Part shown: positions 1 to 8,758 of the stretch, one piece after another | How positions within the stretch are numbered: the first letter of the stretch is position 1 | Layout: each line of letters opens with the position of its first letter | DNA from: Acidobacteriota bacterium | Lineage (GTDB): Bacteria; Acidobacteriota; Holophagae; Thermotomaculales; Thermotomaculaceae | Assembly: GCA_027038695.1 (NCBI GenBank) | Contig: JALWHA010000148.1 | Span: 1-12,064, forward strand | DNA: 12,064 nucleotides | Reading direction: 5' to 3' | Notes under the pieces: model-generated | Databases searched by the model: none | What the model saw: only the letters and a program-made list of their open reading frames with translations | What the model was told of the DNA's origin: nothing | Translations under genes and position numbers: made by a program

Positions 1-20
1 AACTCCACAAAGCAAATTGC

Positions 21-60
21 ATTCTAACAAAACCGAACCGCACAAGTCAACTTTTTTTTT
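21..60 (-). promoter_or_regulatory. Predicted strong sigma70-type promoter downstream of rpoC, with A-tract
   Basis: Read on the minus strand, the -35 box TTGACT lies at 50-45 and the -10 box TAGAAT at 26-21, with an 18-base spacer. A TG one base upstream of the -10 (28-27 region) makes it an extended -10. A run of nine A residues (60-52) sits one base upstream of the -35, and a run of six T residues (70-65) lies further upstream, resembling an UP element for the alpha C-terminal domain. Transcription would start near base 14 and leave the window leftward. A GGAG at 6-3 might be the ribosome site of the next gene, whose identity cannot be seen; rpsL often follows rpoC. The boxes are seen directly; activity is inferred. 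Confidence 0.65.
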
Positions 61-83
61 CACCAAAAAAGGTTTTTATAAAA

Positions 84-3000
84 CTATTCAAGATTAAGAT
101 TCTTTTTAGCCAGCTCCACCTGCTTCTCTTCCATTTCTATTTCTTTTATAGTTTCATCTTCTTCAATTTCAAAATCATGATAAATATGGAAACCTGTTCC
201 CGCAGGTATCAACTTACCTAAAATAACATTCTCTTTTAACCCGTGCAAATAATCCACCTTTCCTTCAACGCTTGCATCGGTAAGTACCTTGGTAGTTTCC
301 TGGAAAGAAGCGGCTGATATAAAACTGTCAGTATTTAAAGCCGCTTTTGTAATGCCCAACAACAATTGTTTACCTTTTGCAGGGATTTTGCCTTCTGCTA
401 AAAGTTCGTCGTTAACCTGCTGAAACCTGAATTTGTCTACTTTATCACCAACGACAAACTCTGAATCTCCGGGCTCAACAACCTCAATCCACCTCATCAT
501 TTGCCTGATAATAATTTCAATGTGCTTATCGTTAATTGAAACACCCTGGTTTCTATAAACTTCCTGAATTTCATTGATAAGGAATTTCTGCAACTCTTTA
601 GCTCCTAAAACATGCAGGATATCATGAGGATTAATCGGACCGTCAATCAAAGGTTCACCCGCTATAATTTCGTCTCCGTCGTTAAAGTGGATGTATTTAC
701 CCTTTGGAATGTTGTACTCTTTTTTATCACCTGTAGGAGATTCAACATATATCTTTCTATATCCTCTCACAATCTTTCCATATCTTACAACACCGTCAAT
801 CTCAGAAATAATTGCATAATCCCTCGGTTTTCTTCCCTCAAAAAGATCAACAACCCTGGGCAGACCGCCGGTAATATCCATTGTTTTAGTAGTATCTCTC
901 GCAATTTTAGCAAGGGTTGTTCCAGGCGAAATATGCTGCCCTTCGTCAACAACAATAATTGAACCTGTAGGCAACGGATATTTTGCTATCGTTTCTCTAT
1001 CTTCGTTTCTCAGGATAATCATAGGTTGAATCTTTTCATCGGGACATTCTATAATCTTCATTCTGGTAAACCCGGTTGTTTCGTCAACATCCTCAACCAT
1101 GGTAAGCCCTTCTTTAACGTCTTTAAAATCTACATACCCTGATTTATCTGCAACTATAACAAACGAGAAGGGATCCCACTCGGCAATCAAATGTCCTTCT
1201 TCAACATGCTGGCCATCTTTTACGAATACTTTGGCACCTGTAACAAGGTTATATTTTTCTCGTTCGTTGCCTTCTTCATCAACAATTGCTATATACCCTT
1301 TCCTTGAAAGGACAACCAGCGTTCCGTCTTCCGCTTTAACTGAAGAAATGTTAACAAATTTAATAGTACCCTTTCTACCTGCTTCGTGCCGTGAGTGCTC
1401 TGCAACCCTCGAAGCAGTACCTCCAACGTGGAAGGTTCTCATTGTCAACTGTGTACCGGGTTCACCGATCGATTGAGCAGCAATAACACCTACCGCTTCT
1501 CCTAATTTAACCATTTTACCGGAAGCAAGGTTTCGTCCGTAACATTTCCTGCATACGCCTTCCCTGGATTCGCAAGTCAAAACAGACCTGATCCTTACCT
1601 TTTCAATACCAGCATTTTCAATTGCTTCGGCAAGAGGTTCGGTAATTTCTTCACCAGCAGAAACTATCAATTCTCCGGTATAGGGATCGGTAATGTCTTC
1701 AAGAGTAACTCTTCCCAATACTCTTTCCCTTAATGGAACTTTAACTTCTCCCTGGTCAATAAGGGCGGTAATCCAGATACCATCGAGGGTACCACAGTCT
1801 TCTTCCCTGACTATAACGTCCTGAGCAACATCAATAAGCCTTCTTGTAAGGTAACCGGAATCCGCGGTTTTTAAAGCGGTATCCGCCAAACCCTTTCTTG
1901 CACCGTGGGTTGACACAAAGTACTGCAACACGGATAAACCTTCTTTAAAATTTGCAGTAATCGGGGTTTCAATAATTTCACCCGAAGGTTTAGCCATCAA
2001 CCCCCTCATACCGGCAAGCTGCCTGATCTGCTGTTTAGAACCCCTTGCTCCGGAATCCGCCATAATATAAATAGGATTAAGAAATTCTCCTTCTTCGTTA
2101 ACCCTTTCAAGTTCAAGCATCATCTCTTCCGCCACTTGATCGGTGAGGTCTCCCCAAAATTTAATAATCTTATTGTACCTTTCAGATGCTTCTATTTGAC
2201 CCTGCTGGTACATATCTTCAATCTTTGCAATCTCCTTCGGAGCCTCTTCCAAAATCTTCTTTTTTGCGGGAGGAACAATGATATCGTCCATCCCGAAAGA
2301 TATACCGCCTTTTGTTGCATAGTAGAATCCGGTTTTCTTAATCTCGTCAAGCAGTTCAACGGTTTTTTCCCTTTCAAGGGTTTTGTATGCATAAGTCACA
2401 AGACTTGCTAACCCTTTCTTTTTCAGTAACCCGTTCACAAAGGGCAGATACCCTTTCAAAGCCTCATTAAAGAGAATTCTTCCCGGAGTGGTTTCAATCA
2501 ATTGATTTTCAATATGCTCTACATCCATCTCAATAAGGTTTTGGGAATCTCTAGCCTTTGATGTGTCTATCAAATCTCCGGTAAACCTAACTTTAATTCT
2601 GGCATGAATATCAACAACACCTGCCTCATAAGCAGCTAAAACCTCGTCAAAGTTTACAAAAACTTTTCCTTCTCCCTTCCTGTTCTTCCTCATTACCGTG
2701 AGGTAATAGGTACCTAAAACAATATCCTGAGTCGGAGTAACAATAGGCCTTCCTGACGCAGGAGATAGTAAATTATTTGAAGAAAGCATTAAAATAACCG
2801 ATTCTAACTGTGCCTTAGGTGACAATGGGACATGAACAGCCATCTGGTCACCGTCAAAATCCGCATTAAAAGCAGTACATACAAGTGGGTGTAACTTTAT
2901 TGCCTTACCCTCAATTAAAACCGGATAAAAAGCCTGAATAGAAAGCCTATGAAGAGTAGGTGCCCTGTTCAAAAGAACCGGGTGTCCGGTAATAACGTCT

Positions 3001-4250
3001 TCAAGGACATCCCATACTTCCGGCTTTTCAAGTTCAACCATCTCTTTTGCTTCCTTAATTGTTTTGGCGTATCCCCTTTTTTCAAGCTCATGAAAAATAA
3101 AAGGTTTGAACAATTCAAGAGCCATTTTTTTAGGCAAACCGCACTGGTTAAGTTTTAAATCGGGGCCTATAACAATAACCGTTCTACCGGAGTAGTCAAC
3201 CCTCTTACCTAACAGGTTCTGTCTAAATCTCCCCTTTTTCCCCTTCAGATTATCAGCAAGGGATTTTAAGGGTCTGTCGTTTGAACCTTTAACAACTTTT
3301 CCCATTCTTCCGTTGTCAAAAAGTGCGTCAACCGCTTCCTGGAGCATCCTCTTTTCATTTCTCATAATTACTTCAGGGGCTCTCAACTCAATTAGTTTTC
3401 TCAACCTTGTATTTCTATTGATAACCCTTCTATAAAGGTCATTTAAATCAGAAGTAGCAAACCTTCCTCCGTCAAGAGGAACAAGGGGCCTGTATTCGGG
3501 AGGAATAACAGGAATTACGTCAAGTATCATATACTCGGGTTTATTCCCCGATTTTCTGAAAGCATCAACTATTTTAAGCCTTTTTGCATACTTAGCCTTT
3601 TTCTGTTCCGAACTCTCGTTTAACATATTGTACCTTAATTCAACCGCAAGTTCTTCTATATTTAAGTCTTCCAGAAGCCTTTTAACCGCCTCAGCTCCCA
3701 TTCCTACTTCAAAACTTCCACTTCCATATTCCTCAAGAGCCTTTCTGTACTCATCCTCGTTTAAAAGTTGTTTATACTCCAACTTGGTAGAACCAGGGTC
3801 TAAAACTATATAGCTTTCAAAGTAAAGAACCTTCTCAATGTTCCTTAAAGTAATATTAAGCAAGGTACCTATTTTTGAGGGAAGTGCCTTTAGAAACCAA
3901 ATATGAGAGACTGGAGCAACAAGTTCAATCCTTCCCATCCTCTCTCTTCTAACCTTTGAAAGAGTAACCTCGACACCACATTTATCGCAAACAATACCTT
4001 TGTATCTCGGTTTTTTATACTTTCCGCATAAACATTCATAATCGTTTATAGGACCGAAAATTTTTGCACAAAACAAGCCGTCTTTTTCAGGCTTAAAGGT
4101 TCTGTAATTTATTGTTTCCGGCTTTGTAACCTCTCCGTGAGACCACTCCCTTATATCCTCCGGAGACGCTATGCTTACCTTAATATTTTTAATGTGGTTA
4201 ATTGAAAAATCACCACCAATATTGCTTCCCGGTTTGTGTTGTTTTTCCAC
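84..4250 (-). CDS. rpoC: DNA-directed RNA polymerase subunit beta'
   Basis: This is the largest core RNA polymerase subunit (1388 aa); it forms the clamp and carries the catalytic magnesium site. The N-terminal zinc-binding domain has C73, C75, C88 and C91. The catalytic loop NADFDGDQM is at 462-470, with D464, D466 and D468 chelating Mg. The second zinc site is C819, C893, C900 and C903. The trigger loop begins near 920 and resumes at GGLPRVVDLFEGRKP (1128-1142), split by about 175 residues that align with the E. coli SI3 insert. The C-terminal block ISAASFQETT is at 1311-1320 and is followed by an acidic tail. The start is GTG, chosen because GGGAGG (4261-4256) sits five bases upstream. It lies 14 bases after rpoB and is surely co-transcribed with it. 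The stop is TAG. No key residue is missing. Confidence 0.99.
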   Translation of the reverse strand: MEKQHKPGSNIGGDFSINHIKNIKVSIASPEDIREWSHGEVTKPETINYRTFKPEKDGLFCAKIFGPINDYECLCGKYKKPRYKGIVCDKCGVEVTLSKVRRERMGRIELVAPVSHIWFLKALPSKIGTLLNITLRNIEKVLYFESYIVLDPGSTKLEYKQLLNEDEYRKALEEYGSGSFEVGMGAEAVKRLLEDLNIEELAVELRYNMLNESSEQKKAKYAKRLKIVDAFRKSGNKPEYMILDVIPVIPPEYRPLVPLDGGRFATSDLNDLYRRVINRNTRLRKLIELRAPEVIMRNEKRMLQEAVDALFDNGRMGKVVKGSNDRPLKSLADNLKGKKGRFRQNLLGKRVDYSGRTVIVIGPDLKLNQCGLPKKMALELFKPFIFHELEKRGYAKTIKEAKEMVELEKPEVWDVLEDVITGHPVLLNRAPTLHRLSIQAFYPVLIEGKAIKLHPLVCTAFNADFDGDQMAVHVPLSPKAQLESVILMLSSNNLLSPASGRPIVTPTQDIVLGTYYLTVMRKNRKGEGKVFVNFDEVLAAYEAGVVDIHARIKVRFTGDLIDTSKARDSQNLIEMDVEHIENQLIETTPGRILFNEALKGYLPFVNGLLKKKGLASLVTYAYKTLEREKTVELLDEIKKTGFYYATKGGISFGMDDIIVPPAKKKILEEAPKEIAKIEDMYQQGQIEASERYNKIIKFWGDLTDQVAEEMMLELERVNEEGEFLNPIYIMADSGARGSKQQIRQLAGMRGLMAKPSGEIIETPITANFKEGLSVLQYFVSTHGARKGLADTALKTADSGYLTRRLIDVAQDVIVREEDCGTLDGIWITALIDQGEVKVPLRERVLGRVTLEDITDPYTGELIVSAGEEITEPLAEAIENAGIEKVRIRSVLTCESREGVCRKCYGRNLASGKMVKLGEAVGVIAAQSIGEPGTQLTMRTFHVGGTASRVAEHSRHEAGRKGTIKFVNISSVKAEDGTLVVLSRKGYIAIVDEEGNEREKYNLVTGAKVFVKDGQHVEEGHLIAEWDPFSFVIVADKSGYVDFKDVKEGLTMVEDVDETTGFTRMKIIECPDEKIQPMIILRNEDRETIAKYPLPTGSIIVVDEGQHISPGTTLAKIARDTTKTMDITGGLPRVVDLFEGRKPRDYAIISEIDGVVRYGKIVRGYRKIYVESPTGDKKEYNIPKGKYIHFNDGDEIIAGEPLIDGPINPHDILHVLGAKELQKFLINEIQEVYRNQGVSINDKHIEIIIRQMMRWIEVVEPGDSEFVVGDKVDKFRFQQVNDELLAEGKIPAKGKQLLLGITKAALNTDSFISAASFQETTKVLTDASVEGKVDYLHGLKENVILGKLIPAGTGFHIYHDFEIEEDETIKEIEMEEKQVELAKKNLNLE

Positions 4251-4255
4251 AATAT

Positions 4256-4261
4256 CCTCCC
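4256..4261 (-). promoter_or_regulatory. Shine-Dalgarno site fixing the GTG start of rpoC
   Basis: GGGAGG on the minus strand is five bases before GTG at 4250-4248. No ATG stands near this distance, and the protein from this GTG begins shortly before the conserved beta' N-terminal region, so the GTG start is well supported. Confidence 0.85.
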
Positions 4262-4264
4262 AAA

Positions 4265-7200
4265 TTAATTATCGTTAGTATCTATGTTACCAGGATCAAA
4301 GAGGTCGTCAGCCTGCTGGGATTCCTCTTCAATTTCTTCCTCGTCTATACCATCAACATTGAACTGCAAGTTAAGGCATAAACTCATTATTTCCTTCATT
4401 AACACATTAAAGGATTCCGGGATCCCGGGCTCTGGAATTTCATGGCCCTTAACAATGGCTTCATATATTTTATTTCTCCCCTGAACATCATCAGACTTAT
4501 ATGTAAGCATTTCCTGTAAAGTGTAAGCGGCGCCATATGCTTCAAGAGCCCAAACTTCCATCTCACCAAATCGCTGTCCTCCGAATTGAGCCTTTCCGCC
4601 TAACGGTTGCTGAGTTATTAGAGAGTACGGGCCTATTGACCTTGCATGGATTTTATTATCCACAAGGTGGTGCAGTTTAAGCAGGTACATATACCCTACG
4701 GTTACAGGCTGGTCAAATCTTTCTCCGGTCTTTCCGTCATAAAGGAATGTCTGCCCTGATTCCGGCAAGTTAGCCTTTCTTAAAAATGCTTTAATTTCAT
4801 CCGATGAAGCACCGTCAAAAACCGGTGTGGCAAAATGCATATCCAAAGCCTTTGCTGCCCACCCGAGGTGAGTTTCAAGGATCTGCCCTACATTCATACG
4901 AGAAGGAACCCCTAACGGGTTTAAAACAATTTCTACAGGGGTACCGTCGTCAAGATAAGGCATATCTTCCTCAGGAAGAATTCTGGAAACGACACCTTTG
5001 TTACCATGTCTTCCAGCCATTTTGTCTCCTTCTGACAGCTTTCTTTTAACTGCGATGTAAACCTTAACCATCTTAATAACGCCTGCAGGAAGTTCATCTC
5101 CTTTTTTCAGTTTTTCAACCTCACTCTCAAAGATCTTTCTTTCAATCGCTATCTTTTCATCAAACTTATCAACAATCTTAACTAACTCTTCCTCAATCTT
5201 TTTATTTCCAACAACTATGTTGATCGAATCCTTAACCCCAATAGCTTCAACAAAATCTTTAGTTATTTTGCTCCCTTTTTTAGCAACAAGGTGACCGTGT
5301 TTATCTAAAACGTCTTCCTTAAGTTTCATTCCTTCAAGAAGGGAAAGTATCTGAAATTTTGTCTGGATTCTAATAATTCTCTCCTTGTCTTGAAAGTCTT
5401 TTTCAAGGGTCTCAATTCTTTCTTTTTCAATAAGTTTTGCCCTTTCGTCTTTTTCAACACCTTTTCTGGCAAATATCTTAACATCAACAACGGTACCTTC
5501 CATTCCAGGAGGTGTCCTCAAAGATGCATCTTTTACATCTTCGGCTTTGGCTCCGAAAATTGCTTTCAAAAGTTTTTCTTCGGGACTCGGGGTGGATTCT
5601 CCTTTGGGAGTCACTTTCCCAACAAGGATATCACCGGGTTTCACTTTAGCGCCTATTCTGATAATTCCGCTGTCGTCAAGATCTTTCAAAAAGCTTTCGT
5701 TTACGTTAGGAATATCCCTTGTAATTTCCTCCGGACCTAATTTAGTATCCCTTGCCTCAATTTCAAGTTCTTCAATATGAATTGAAGTGTATACATCTTC
5801 TTTAACAATCTTTTCACTAACAAGTATGGCATCCTCAAAGTTGTATCCCCTCCAGGGCATAAAAGCAACCAAAACATTTCTGCCCAAAGCAAGCTCACCC
5901 CGATCAGTACCCGGACCATCGGCAATAATCTGACCTTTATGAACATAATCGCCTTTTTTCACAATAGGTTTTTGATTAAAACAGGTGTCCTGGTTGGATC
6001 TTTTGAACTTCACAAGGGGATAGATATCAACACCTACAATATCCTGATTTAACTCTTTGCTATCAACTCTTACCACAATTCTCTGGCCGTCAACGGCTTC
6101 AACCCAACCGGACCTCTTGGCAACAACAGCAAGCCCACTGTCTTTGGCAACAATGTGCTCCATTCCGGTTCCCACAAAAGGCGCCTCTGTCCTCAATAAA
6201 GGAACTCCCTGTCTCTGCATGTTAGAACCCATCAAAGCCCTGTTGGCGTCGTCGTGCTCTAAAAACGGAATCAAAGATGCCGCTATAGAAACAATCTGTT
6301 TCGGAGAAACATCAATAAAATCAATCTCATCTTTAGGAATAAGTTTTGATTCACCGGCAACCCTGGCATTAACCTGGTCAACAGTAATATTATTCTGTTC
6401 GTCTCTAGGAGCATTAGCCTGGGCAATTTTATACTTGTATTCTTCCCATGCTGAAAGATAAAACACATAAGGCTCTGCAGCCATTAACAGTTTCCCTTTT
6501 GTTTTAAGTTTGCTGTTTTCCTCTTCATATTCTTCTTTTAAAATAACATCTCCCACCTTGTAATTTTCTGAATCTCCCGGAAAAATAACCTTAACATGGT
6601 CTAACACCCTACCGTTCTCAACCTTTTTATAAGGAGTTTCAATAAAGCCAAACTCATTAACCTTGGCATAACAAGCAAGAGAAACAATTAAGCCGATATT
6701 TGGACCTTCAGGGGTTTCAATAGGACATATTCTACCATAATGGGACGGATGAACATCTCTTACCTCAAAACCGGCCCTCTCCCTGCTTAAACCACCGGGG
6801 CCGAGCGAGGAAAGCCTTCTTTTATGGGTTATTTCAGACAAAATATTCGTCTGATCCATAAACTGTGATAACTGAGATTGTCCGAAAAATTCCCTTAAAA
6901 TTGCCATAACCGGTTTAGGACTAATCAATTCCGACGGTGTTACCTGCTCAAAATCGTCCATAATAGACATTTTCTCTTTAATTGCTTTTTGAACTCTGAC
7001 TAACCCCACTCTAAACTGGTTTTCAAGCAATTCGCCTACAGACCTTATCCTTCTGTTTGAAAGGTGGTCAATATCGTCAACCTCCCCTATTCCTTTCGGG
7101 ATTTTAAAATAATAATCTAACGAAAGAAGGATATCCTCAATTGACAATTCTTTTTGGTCCAGATCGGTTTTAACCCCTAACTTGGTATTAAATTTCAACC

Positions 7201-8602
7201 TTCCCACCCTTGAAAGGTCATACCTGTCTCTATCAAAGCAAAGAGATAGAAATAGTTTTCTAGCACTTTCCAAAGTCGGGGGATCTCCAGGCCTTAATTT
7301 TCTATACAATTCAATTAACGCGTCATTTGTGTCTTTCCCGCTTTCTTTCTGAAAAGTATTGCTTAAAACCGGGCCGATTACGTCAGCCTTGGGAAGAATT
7401 ACGTTAATCTCTTCTATTCCCAACTCCCTTAATTTTTCTACCTCAATAATAGTAATGTCTGAATTAGCGGGGTACAACACTTCCCCTGTTTCAGGGTGAA
7501 CTATATCCTCAGCATTTCTGATAATGTCAAATTCTGTTAGGTTAAAGGGAATATAACTGTCTTCAGCAACCTTTCTTAAAGTCGACTTCTTAAATTTATT
7601 GCCGGTTGACAACACTTTTTTTCCTGACGGGTCAAAAACATCCAAAGCAACCCTCTTGTCTTTTAATGCGATAGAAGGCGAAAGATAAATTAGATCTTCC
7701 TCAGTTCCTGTTTTCATTTTATGGACCGTATAAAACCTTTTTAAAAAGGTTTCGGTTTTATTAAAACTATCATCTAACAAACCAAAACACTTCAGAAAAA
7801 CAGCTGCGTTAAACTTTCTCTTTCTATCAATCCTGATGTACATTATCTCTTTTTTATCAAACTCAAATTCAATCCAGGCACCTCTATAAGGAATTATCTG
7901 AAGTATAAAAGAGTTTTTATCTTTATCTTTTTTATAGAAAACACCTGGCGACCTATTCAACTGATTTACAATAACCCTTTCTGTACCGTTGAAAATAAAG
8001 GTTCCTCTTTTAGTCATTATGGGGATTTCACCAAAAAATATCTCTTTCTCTTTTACGTCTTTTACCGTTCGTTCCCCATTCGCATCAATATCAAACACAG
8101 TCAATCTAAACTTTACTTTCAAAGGTACGGAATAGGTTTTTTCCATACTTTCGCTTTCTTCTACAGTATAGTCAAGTTTCAACTCCACAGGTGTCTCACA
8201 TTTGGGACAAATATCAGGCTTAGCTTCATTTCTATATCCGCAATACTCACATACAACATACTTATCGGTCGTATCAACGACATATATACTCTTTTTACAT
8301 TTTTTACACTTAAACCTGTTGTGCTCTTCCCCTGTTAAAAACCCACACTTACATTCCCAATTTCCTATTCTATATTCAACAAATTCAATCTTTGCTTTCC
8401 CTCTAAAATCCTCTATATCAAAGACGTTTTTGAACGCCGCCTGCAAACCCACTTCTTTTCTATCTTCAGGTAACTTCTCCATCTGTAAAAACTTGCTATA
8501 GGAATCCAGCTGAATACTAATGAGGTTAGGTACCGGAAGGTAGGTTTTAATCTTAGAAAAATCATATCTCTCCAAGTGAACATTTTTTGGTAAATTTTCC
8601 AT
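4265..8602 (-). CDS. rpoB: DNA-directed RNA polymerase subunit beta
   Basis: This is the second-largest core subunit (1445 aa, against 1342 in E. coli); it forms the other half of the active cleft and the rifampicin pocket. The protrusion and lobe start at residue 20. A cysteine-rich insert at about 81-142 has C84, C86, C99, C102, C118, C121, C132 and C135. A segment matching E. coli insert SI1 is near 285-440. The rifampicin region is at 575-600, with Q580, D583, H593 and S598 equivalent to E. coli Q513, D516, H526 and S531, as in sensitive enzymes. About 43 extra residues relative to E. coli lie near 668-712. An SI2-like, charged helical segment is at 1048-1170. The active-site lysines are K1186 and K1194, followed by GRHGNKG. 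The tail after 1418 is acidic. AGGAG lies six bases before the ATG. A terminator and AT-rich gap separate it from rplL. Confidence 0.99.
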   Translation of the reverse strand: MENLPKNVHLERYDFSKIKTYLPVPNLISIQLDSYSKFLQMEKLPEDRKEVGLQAAFKNVFDIEDFRGKAKIEFVEYRIGNWECKCGFLTGEEHNRFKCKKCKKSIYVVDTTDKYVVCEYCGYRNEAKPDICPKCETPVELKLDYTVEESESMEKTYSVPLKVKFRLTVFDIDANGERTVKDVKEKEIFFGEIPIMTKRGTFIFNGTERVIVNQLNRSPGVFYKKDKDKNSFILQIIPYRGAWIEFEFDKKEIMYIRIDRKRKFNAAVFLKCFGLLDDSFNKTETFLKRFYTVHKMKTGTEEDLIYLSPSIALKDKRVALDVFDPSGKKVLSTGNKFKKSTLRKVAEDSYIPFNLTEFDIIRNAEDIVHPETGEVLYPANSDITIIEVEKLRELGIEEINVILPKADVIGPVLSNTFQKESGKDTNDALIELYRKLRPGDPPTLESARKLFLSLCFDRDRYDLSRVGRLKFNTKLGVKTDLDQKELSIEDILLSLDYYFKIPKGIGEVDDIDHLSNRRIRSVGELLENQFRVGLVRVQKAIKEKMSIMDDFEQVTPSELISPKPVMAILREFFGQSQLSQFMDQTNILSEITHKRRLSSLGPGGLSRERAGFEVRDVHPSHYGRICPIETPEGPNIGLIVSLACYAKVNEFGFIETPYKKVENGRVLDHVKVIFPGDSENYKVGDVILKEEYEEENSKLKTKGKLLMAAEPYVFYLSAWEEYKYKIAQANAPRDEQNNITVDQVNARVAGESKLIPKDEIDFIDVSPKQIVSIAASLIPFLEHDDANRALMGSNMQRQGVPLLRTEAPFVGTGMEHIVAKDSGLAVVAKRSGWVEAVDGQRIVVRVDSKELNQDIVGVDIYPLVKFKRSNQDTCFNQKPIVKKGDYVHKGQIIADGPGTDRGELALGRNVLVAFMPWRGYNFEDAILVSEKIVKEDVYTSIHIEELEIEARDTKLGPEEITRDIPNVNESFLKDLDDSGIIRIGAKVKPGDILVGKVTPKGESTPSPEEKLLKAIFGAKAEDVKDASLRTPPGMEGTVVDVKIFARKGVEKDERAKLIEKERIETLEKDFQDKERIIRIQTKFQILSLLEGMKLKEDVLDKHGHLVAKKGSKITKDFVEAIGVKDSINIVVGNKKIEEELVKIVDKFDEKIAIERKIFESEVEKLKKGDELPAGVIKMVKVYIAVKRKLSEGDKMAGRHGNKGVVSRILPEEDMPYLDDGTPVEIVLNPLGVPSRMNVGQILETHLGWAAKALDMHFATPVFDGASSDEIKAFLRKANLPESGQTFLYDGKTGERFDQPVTVGYMYLLKLHHLVDNKIHARSIGPYSLITQQPLGGKAQFGGQRFGEMEVWALEAYGAAYTLQEMLTYKSDDVQGRNKIYEAIVKGHEIPEPGIPESFNVLMKEIMSLCLNLQFNVDGIDEEEIEEESQQADDLFDPGNIDTNDN
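8198..8353 (-). other. Double zinc-ribbon-like insert in the RpoB lobe (residues 84-135)
   Basis: Eight cysteines fall in 52 residues as C-x-C-x12-C-x2-C-x15-C-x2-C-x10-C-x2-C. The flanks match other beta subunits: EFVEYRIG before it and YTVEESESMEKTYSVPLKVKFRL after it. The insert therefore sits between two conserved lobe strands, where E. coli beta has only a few residues. The pairing suggests two four-cysteine zinc sites, C84/C86/C99/C102 and C118/C121/C132/C135. I believe acidobacterial RpoB proteins carry a similar segment, but this is from memory. Its role is unknown to me. Confidence 0.8.
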
Positions 8603-8623
8603 TTTTTTCTCCTAAAACTTGAT

Positions 8624-8632
8624 ATTATCGCA
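8624..8632 (-). promoter_or_regulatory. Candidate extended -10 promoter element for rpoBC
   Basis: On the minus strand TGC followed by GATAAT (8629-8624) matches an extended -10 with five of six bases. No good -35 sits 16-18 bases upstream; the best is CTTACA at 21 bases. The transcript would begin near 8617 and leave a leader of only about 15 bases carrying the AGGAG (8613-8609) of rpoB. Some promoter is expected here because a terminator precedes it, but this exact one is tentative. A weaker TACTAT (8648-8643) is an alternative. Confidence 0.35.
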
Positions 8633-8690
8633 AAAGTTGTGTATAGTATTTGTAAGAACATGCATAAAATACAAACAAAAACATAAATTT

Positions 8691-8706
8691 AGGCACAATA
8701 GTACCT
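8691..8706 (-). other. Small hairpin in the rplL-rpoB gap
   Basis: AGGTAC (8706-8701) and GTGCCT (8696-8691) pair over six base pairs, one of them G-U, around a TATT loop. It lies just downstream of the terminator U-tract, so it would be present only in read-through RNA, or in DNA as an operator-like dyad. The stem is short and could be chance. Confidence 0.3.
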
Positions 8707-8718
8707 TTATATTCGGTC

Positions 8719-8758
8719 AAAAAATAAAAAATAAAAAGAGGGCAAAAAATGCCCTCTT
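8719..8758 (-). terminator. Intrinsic terminator after rplL
   Basis: On the minus strand AAGAGGGCA (8758-8750) pairs perfectly with TGCCCTCTT (8744-8736) over nine base pairs, around a five-base T loop. It is followed by a T-rich tail of about 17 bases broken only by two A residues (8735-8719). The hairpin begins 17 bases after the rplL stop. This is a classic Rho-independent terminator. Because rpoBC lies downstream, it may act as a full stop or as a partial attenuator that sets the ratio of ribosomal protein to RNA polymerase mRNA. The plus-strand side also ends in a T run, but no plus-strand gene enters it. Confidence 0.9.

Noticed and set aside
61..83. Possible terminator right after rpoC
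   Set aside because: Only a three-pair ACC/GGT stem around T6 can form, and on the minus strand it is followed by A residues, not T. The AT-richness fits an UP element better.
612..8501. Plus-strand open frames opposite rpoC and rpoB, such as 612-962, 1099-1476, 5390-5740 and 6057-6461
   Set aside because: They lie wholly inside the two polymerase genes on the other strand, match no family I recognise, and have no ribosome sites I could support. They are antisense shadows.
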